64,000 nucleotides of DNA from Udeniomyces pyricola (lineage: Eukaryota > Basidiomycota > Tremellomycetes > Cystofilobasidiales > Mrakiaceae). This document shows, one piece after another, positions 59,295-64,000 of the stretch. Both the position numbers and the translations under genes were made by a program. Location of the stretch: contig BCIK01000015.1 of the NCBI GenBank assembly GCA_039545295.1, positions 310,001-374,000 of the forward strand, given 5' to 3'. The stretch's first letter is position 1. Each line of letters starts with the position of its first letter. The notes under the pieces were generated by a model that ran no database searches, was not told the origin of the DNA, and was given only the letters and a program-made list of their open reading frames with translations.

Positions 59295-61027
59295 TCAGTC
59301 CTCCTTTTCCTTTGTACCCTCATGCTCATGTTTCACGTCCTCAATCGCGACCTTCTCTTGAGAAACGTCCCTTTGGATATCCTCCTGGAAGATCGCCTGA
59401 TCTGCGGTAAAGGTCGGGATGGAAGCAGACGAAGTCCCTGATGCCTCCGCCGCCGCCGTCGATGCAGGTGTGGCGTCCCAACCAAGCTTGAGTTGAGCGA
59501 GCGCCGCAATGGTTCCAAAGATGCCCGTCGGTAGCTATATTACGAGCAGAAGGGGACAACCATGGATTGAGATGTACAAAACTCGTCAATCCAAGAACGA
59601 GTCGCGGCCTCATTCAGGCGAGCACTCCACAGGTGATGACGACAACGTACCGAGGACGACCAAAGGCCCGACTCGAGCGACCAGTGCGCCGTGAGGGGAA
59701 GGTAAGCCAGGTCGACAATGGTTTGTAGGTTGAGCGTCTGCTTGGCGGCTGGAAAGGAAAAGATCCAAAAGGTATTCCCAAGTATGAGTCAGACCAACAC
59801 ACCACATCTCGTTCCGTTGGTTGGGTCGAATATAGGAGCAATTGTTGAGACAGATTCCGAAGATAAAGCAACCTATCCTTACCAGGTGAGGTAGTCTTAT
59901 CGACCTGTATGGCTCGTTGTCGACGGAAGAGCGAGAGTAGAGACATGATCACGTAAAGCCTGAGCAGATCGAGAGCAGTGAGCGGTAGAGGTTGTCAGAT
60001 TGAGAAGAGTGCCATAGGGAAGCCTAGCGAAGATTCTACGTGGTCTCTACACGCATCCCCTGGCTCAAGACTTACGCCCAGAAGCGACAGCTCCAAATCC
60101 CTATGCGAAGATTTCTACGAGGGGAGACGGGAAGGATGCCTTTGCTGGCGAGGTAATCTGGGTAGGTTTCGGAACGCAGTCACAAATCCAGGGGTCCGCG
60201 TCAGTGATCCACCGTCTTTGAGGTATGAGCAGACGACCTAAGACAGAGAGATAAATTCTACGAACAAACGTGCTCCAGAGGATAGTAAAGAACCATGGAC
60301 CAAGCCATGGTTTCTTCCACTTTGGCCTCGGTCGGGAGGATTGCTTCGAGGCGGGCAAGAAGACTGCCACGTTTGCTGGAGGAAGATTCGATCGTTGGGT
60401 CCGAGGCGGCATGATTGGGTGGAGGAGATGCTATAGAGGACTTAGCTCGAGCGTTGATGCTGGAGATCCATTGCAGGATAGGAATAAGTCCCTAGAGCAT
60501 GAGCAAGCGAAGGCGGGATAAAGATAAAGAATCAAGAACCGGCTATGGCGTCAGACGGCAGACCGGGAATCCATCGTCATCTTGATGATGTTCCCTCAAC
60601 CTTTTCTCTTCGTCACAAGTCCCTTCTCAACTTGACGAACATGACTTACAAAAAGCCTAAAAAGGATCCGTCCATCCCCTACGACGGCATTCAACTTCTC
60701 GAGGCTGAGTCGAACCCTAGCCAGGCCTCCCTCGCGAACCATCAGAGGTCGGCCTCCGATACCCTTGTTGGTGTACGACGAGGCAGGCAGCAAGGGTAGA
60801 GCCAATAGGGAACCATACTGGAGGAGCATGAGAGCCTTACTGTGGAAATGACCAAGAGTTGGAATGAGTTGGTCAGTACGTGGTTAGCCCGAAAAACTCC
60901 TCCGTGACGAACAGGACAGTCCATTCTTTCCAAAGAGCGATCTGAACGGGGGGACTTACTCGGTTCCAGAAAAGGTGGAGAGGTAGGCATTAAGACGACC
61001 GAGGTCGACCTGGGATAAGGAAGGCAT
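59295..61027 (-). CDS. PEX11: PEX11, peroxisome membrane elongation/division protein
   Basis: Minus-strand exons 61027-60960, 60839-60650, 60491-60266, 60157-60076, 59959-59883, 59748-59651, 59534-59295; phases close, 326 residues. Pex11 inserts an amphipathic helix into the peroxisome membrane to start elongation and fission. Seen: N-terminal LGRLNAYLSTFSGTDKALMLLQY, ARVRLSLEKLNAVVGDGRIL followed by FRLFGLIPILQW, LYYPLEHVYYLASKGILPV and IWSCRFWALYVIMSLL, all standard blocks in the right order, then TIVDLAYLPLTAHWSL and a C-terminal hydrophobic LPTGIFGTIAALAQL. An unusual acidic tail of about 60 residues, rich in Glu, Lys, Asp and Thr, follows the last hydrophobic segment. Confidence 0.92.
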
Positions 61028-61575
61028 CGTTAGCAGTAGTGAGAGGGAGATCTGAGTGAAGGTGCGGTTGGACGTGAGACAATGGGGGCGGTCCTAGAAG
61101 CGAATTGCCGAGATGGTGAGCTGCAGTTAACCCGACCGGCAGGGAAAAAGCCGGCCTTGCCGGCGCCCACCCATCGACATCACGATATATCAATTTTTAT
61201 CTCGCTCCTGCACCACCGTACAAGATGCAAGCGAGTGCTGTTGATGCGATGGTATTCAGCTGACAAGAGACCGCTCGTGGGTAACATACATATATATCAA
61301 AATGGAATTTACAGAACATGTGCACTTAGTGGTTCAGCAATGGTTGCATGAGCAAACACCTAGTCATTGGGCATTATATAATGTAATCAATGATGATCGT
61401 ATTTACCCATTCATCGGCATTGGCACGTAACCTTGCGAACTGAGAGTCGACAATTTCGACCAACGATATTCCGTCCAAACATCATCCTGCTTGTCATACC
61501 CTCCTCACCTGCCAGACACACTGGCTCCCCCACCCTCTTCCTCCCTCTTACTCCCCTCTTGTGCGTTTGACCATC
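61028..61575. promoter_or_regulatory. Divergent promoter region (PEX11 / NAF1)
   Basis: 548 bases between starts pointing apart. It contains a short AT-rich stretch (ACATACATATATAT, about 61285) and no recognised coding region. Confidence 0.45.
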
Positions 61576-64000
61576 ATGGGCGACACCACCTTCAAGGTCC
61601 CCGCGCTTCCTTCGGCTTCCCTCCCTCAAGACATCGCCCTGCTCCTCGAAATGGGGGCTGTCCCCGTTCCGTTGCCCGTCTCCCTGCCGCCGCGGCCGTT
61701 GCCGTCTACCCCAACGTTCGTCGACGACCCGCGGGATGGCGGCGAAGACGACGTCGAGAGCATGCTCCTCGATGCTGGTAGGGAAATCGAAAGCAGTGAT
61801 GACGACGATCAAGACTCGGATGACGATGACGATGATATGGAGGAGGGTCAAGTTGGAGAGCAGCTGCGAGAAGGCCAGAAGGACTCGGACAGTCGCCCGT
61901 AAGTTTTGCTCCGACCTCGATGGGGGAAAGCCTTATCTCTCAAGTACATGAAGTCTGACCACAAAGATGAACACTTCTTCTAGGGTTTCTTCATCACGCT
62001 CGACTGAGAACTCAAGCTCCGGGTCGGACGATTCAGACTCGGAGTCAGACTCGGACATGGACTCGACGTCGTCGGCGTCTGAAATCGCTGCGACCCTCCT
62101 TCCTGCGTCTGCTCGGACCGACCCAGCTCGTCTAGCCAATCTAGCGTCTCTCAAAACCCTCACTCAATCCAGAAGAGCACCCACTGCAGCTGATGATGAC
62201 GACGGGGACGACGACTCGGACCTCGACATGGATCCCACCCTCTTTGCATCGGCCAACGAGCTGCCGGCCCCAACGACGGCACCTCCGCTGCCTTTCCAAC
62301 GCGTCGCCCATGGTCATGAAATGCGAGAGCTAGGCAAAATCACCAGCGTTGTGGGCAAGATGTGCGTCATCACGCAAAACGTGCGGCGAGGACCCGAAGG
62401 TCGGCTGAGAGAAGAAGGCGACGTACTCGCCGAAGGCAGCGTCATCTGCTGGAAGGATGGCAGGGTACTCGGTCTCGTAAGTCTTGCAGAATATTTCCTT
62501 GCTGACTACGTTGAGATTTATCTCATTAGATGGGACGTGTCTCAAGAGAGGAATCTTGACGGCCGATCTCTTTGGCTACTCTTGCTCAGTCTCGCATAGT
62601 CCTGACCTGGGGTTCTATATCTCTTGCGTGGACCTCTTTCTGCTTGCTTCGACCTGCAGGTTCAAGACACATTTGGCCCTTTAACCGGACCTCTCTATAC
62701 ACTCCTGATACCAGACGACTTTGCTCCTCCTGAAGCCGACTTGCCCGCGGCTGCTCCTCAACCACCCGCTCTTATCCAGCCCGATGCAGACACCTCGCTT
62801 CCCGATCCCCCTGTTCCCACCACAGTCGACGCCTTGCTCACTCAAGAGATATCTCTGGATAATTCTTCGGTCTCTGTCACCGCCTCTCATGAAACTTCAC
62901 AGGTCCAGGTCAACCCGTCGATCGATGAGACCTCTACCCCAGCCACCGTCCTGTCAGGACCTCAAGAAGAGACGTCCGCCATGCACCTTGACGTACCCCT
63001 CGCCGAGACTGCCGATACTCAGGACTTGACACCCTCAATAATCAGCCTTACATCTATCCCTTCGCTGTCTAAACCCACGCCTCGACCGTCTACCTCCATT
63101 CTGCTTCACGCCGTCGTCTTTTACCCTTCCCACCTTGGACGCTACGTCCCAACCGCCCGACTCAAGCAGGAGAAATGGACGGATGCCTCCAACGCATATG
63201 ATGAGGAAGTCGAGGCGCATGAGATGGATTGGTCGGATGATGAGCAAGAAATGGCCGCCAAGCGTCAACGTAAAATGGCCAATAAGAAGGATGCGCGTGG
63301 CGGTGGCAGCGTTCGAGGAGGGTCTCCGACGCCTTCCATGGAGAGTAGTTCTGGATCCACGATGAGGGGAGGCCGGGAAGCTCACTTTGATTACGCTCCG
63401 ACGGCATCGTATGCGGCGTCATCGTACGCGGGCTCGGCGTATGGCTCGGATGGTGAGGAGGCGATGGACTACGGAGGAGATGGCGAGGGAGAATACGTCG
63501 CGGAACGGGCCAAGCCGGCGCCGTATGAGGACTGGAGTGGTGACCTCGAGGAGGGCTCAGCTGAAGCGGCTATGGCCAAGGGTTCCGGACAGGGTGCTTC
63601 TGTCTTGGGAGGTGGTCGGGGCAAGCGAGGGGGTAAAGATAAGCGGGGCAAGAGCGAGCGGGGTCGAGGAGGCAAATCTGGCCGGGGCGGTGGAGAGGAA
63701 GGGAGCTTGAGCCGAGGAGGAGGAAGAGGAGCTGGAAGAGGGGGTAGAGGTAGCGAGCGAGGTCGTGGTGTGGAGGGTTCGCGTGGTGGTCGAGGTCGTG
63801 GAGGGGGTGCTGGCTCTGACGCGTCTCGAGGGGGTCGAGGGGGCGCTCGTGCTGGAGGGTTGGATGCCTCTTCTTCCTCTCAATCGCATCAGTTCCGAAA
63901 CCGAGCTTCTCATCAACTTCCTTCTGTTCCGACAGGCTCCACTGCGGGTGGTTTGGACAGGGTTGCCCGACCCATGTCGCCTACGTCTATGGCCATCGCT
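61576..64000 (+). CDS. NAF1: NAF1, H/ACA snoRNP assembly factor (3' end outside window)
   Basis: Exons 61576-61898, 61984-62476 and 62660 to beyond 64000; phases close. The frame is still open at the window end, so the gene is partial here (719 codons seen). Naf1 brings Nop10-Nhp2-Cbf5 to nascent H/ACA RNA and is later replaced by Gar1. Seen: long acidic Ser/Asp stretches, the Gar1/Naf1 core (LGKITSVVGKMCVITQNV, VICWKDGRVLG, DTFGPLTGPLYTLLIPD), the family signature KWTDASNAYDEEV followed by MDWSDDE, and an RGG-rich C-terminus. The core is interrupted by an intron just before DTFGPLTGP. An insert of about 130 residues, Pro/Ser/Thr-rich, separates LLIPDD from the signature YVPTARLKQEKWTD. Confidence 0.93.

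Noticed and set aside
1..64000. CRISPR arrays, insertion sequences or complete transposons
   Set aside because: No spaced direct repeats, terminal inverted repeats with target duplications, or transposase, integrase or reverse-transcriptase motifs were seen.

Overview
The window is nuclear DNA from a fungus, most likely a basidiomycete. Genes are close together on both strands. Almost all carry several short GT-AG introns, usually 50-200 nt. The proteins match fungal families such as CLP1, HEM14, API5, NAF1, PEX11, a UBX2-type protein and a GT61 glycosyltransferase. Sense-strand pyrimidine runs (T and C homopolymers) and TA microsatellites are common in introns and spacers. There is no sign of bacterial operons, CRISPR arrays or a complete transposon. 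Gene models were built by eye: I joined exons only where reading phases closed, and I say where they did not.

Layout. 1-1.3 kb: no gene seen. 1.3-8.5 kb: two convergent Ser/Thr-rich single-pass membrane proteins, one FUS1-like with a cytoplasmic SH3 domain and one MID2-like, separated by an assembly gap (4776-5739). 8.8-12.5 kb: CLP1 (mRNA 3'-end/tRNA processing). 13.6-15.9 kb: PMP3/UPF0057-type protein with a long tail. 16.4-20.1 kb: GT61 glycosyltransferase with 13 exons. 20.7-24.0 kb: mitochondrial i-AAA (YME1-like) ATPase whose zinc motif is altered. 24.3-26.1 kb: protoporphyrinogen oxidase. 26.7-29.4 kb: UBX2/FAF2-like ER protein. 29.8-33.7 kb: a glycine/GW-rich two-RRM protein and, just upstream on the same strand, a small protein with an eIF4E-binding motif. 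34.2 kb: intron-containing tRNA-Gly(CCC). 34.7-37.0 kb: DCC1. 37.4-39.4 kb: STK16/ENV7-type kinase. 39.7-44.2 kb: API5-like protein. 44.9-49.4 kb: OCRL-like inositol 5-phosphatase. 50.2-54.1 kb: SH3-PX-BAR sorting nexin. 55.4-57.7 kb: coactosin. 58.1-59.0 kb: Asterix-like ER protein. 59.3-61.0 kb: PEX11. 61.6 kb to the end: NAF1, cut by the window edge.

Most genes are unrelated housekeeping functions, so neighbourhood says little about function. Themes that recur are RNA processing and translation (CLP1, RRM protein, eIF4E-binding candidate, NAF1, tRNA), mitochondrial and organelle membranes (YME1-like, HEM14, PEX11, UBX2, Asterix) and membrane traffic with phosphoinositides (OCRL-like, sorting nexin). 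The observations most worth a second look are the i-AAA protein that has lost the first zinc ligand, the small YPRSDLL protein beside the GW-rich RRM protein, and the tRNA-Gly intron made mostly of TA repeats. I did not find a clearly new multi-gene system.
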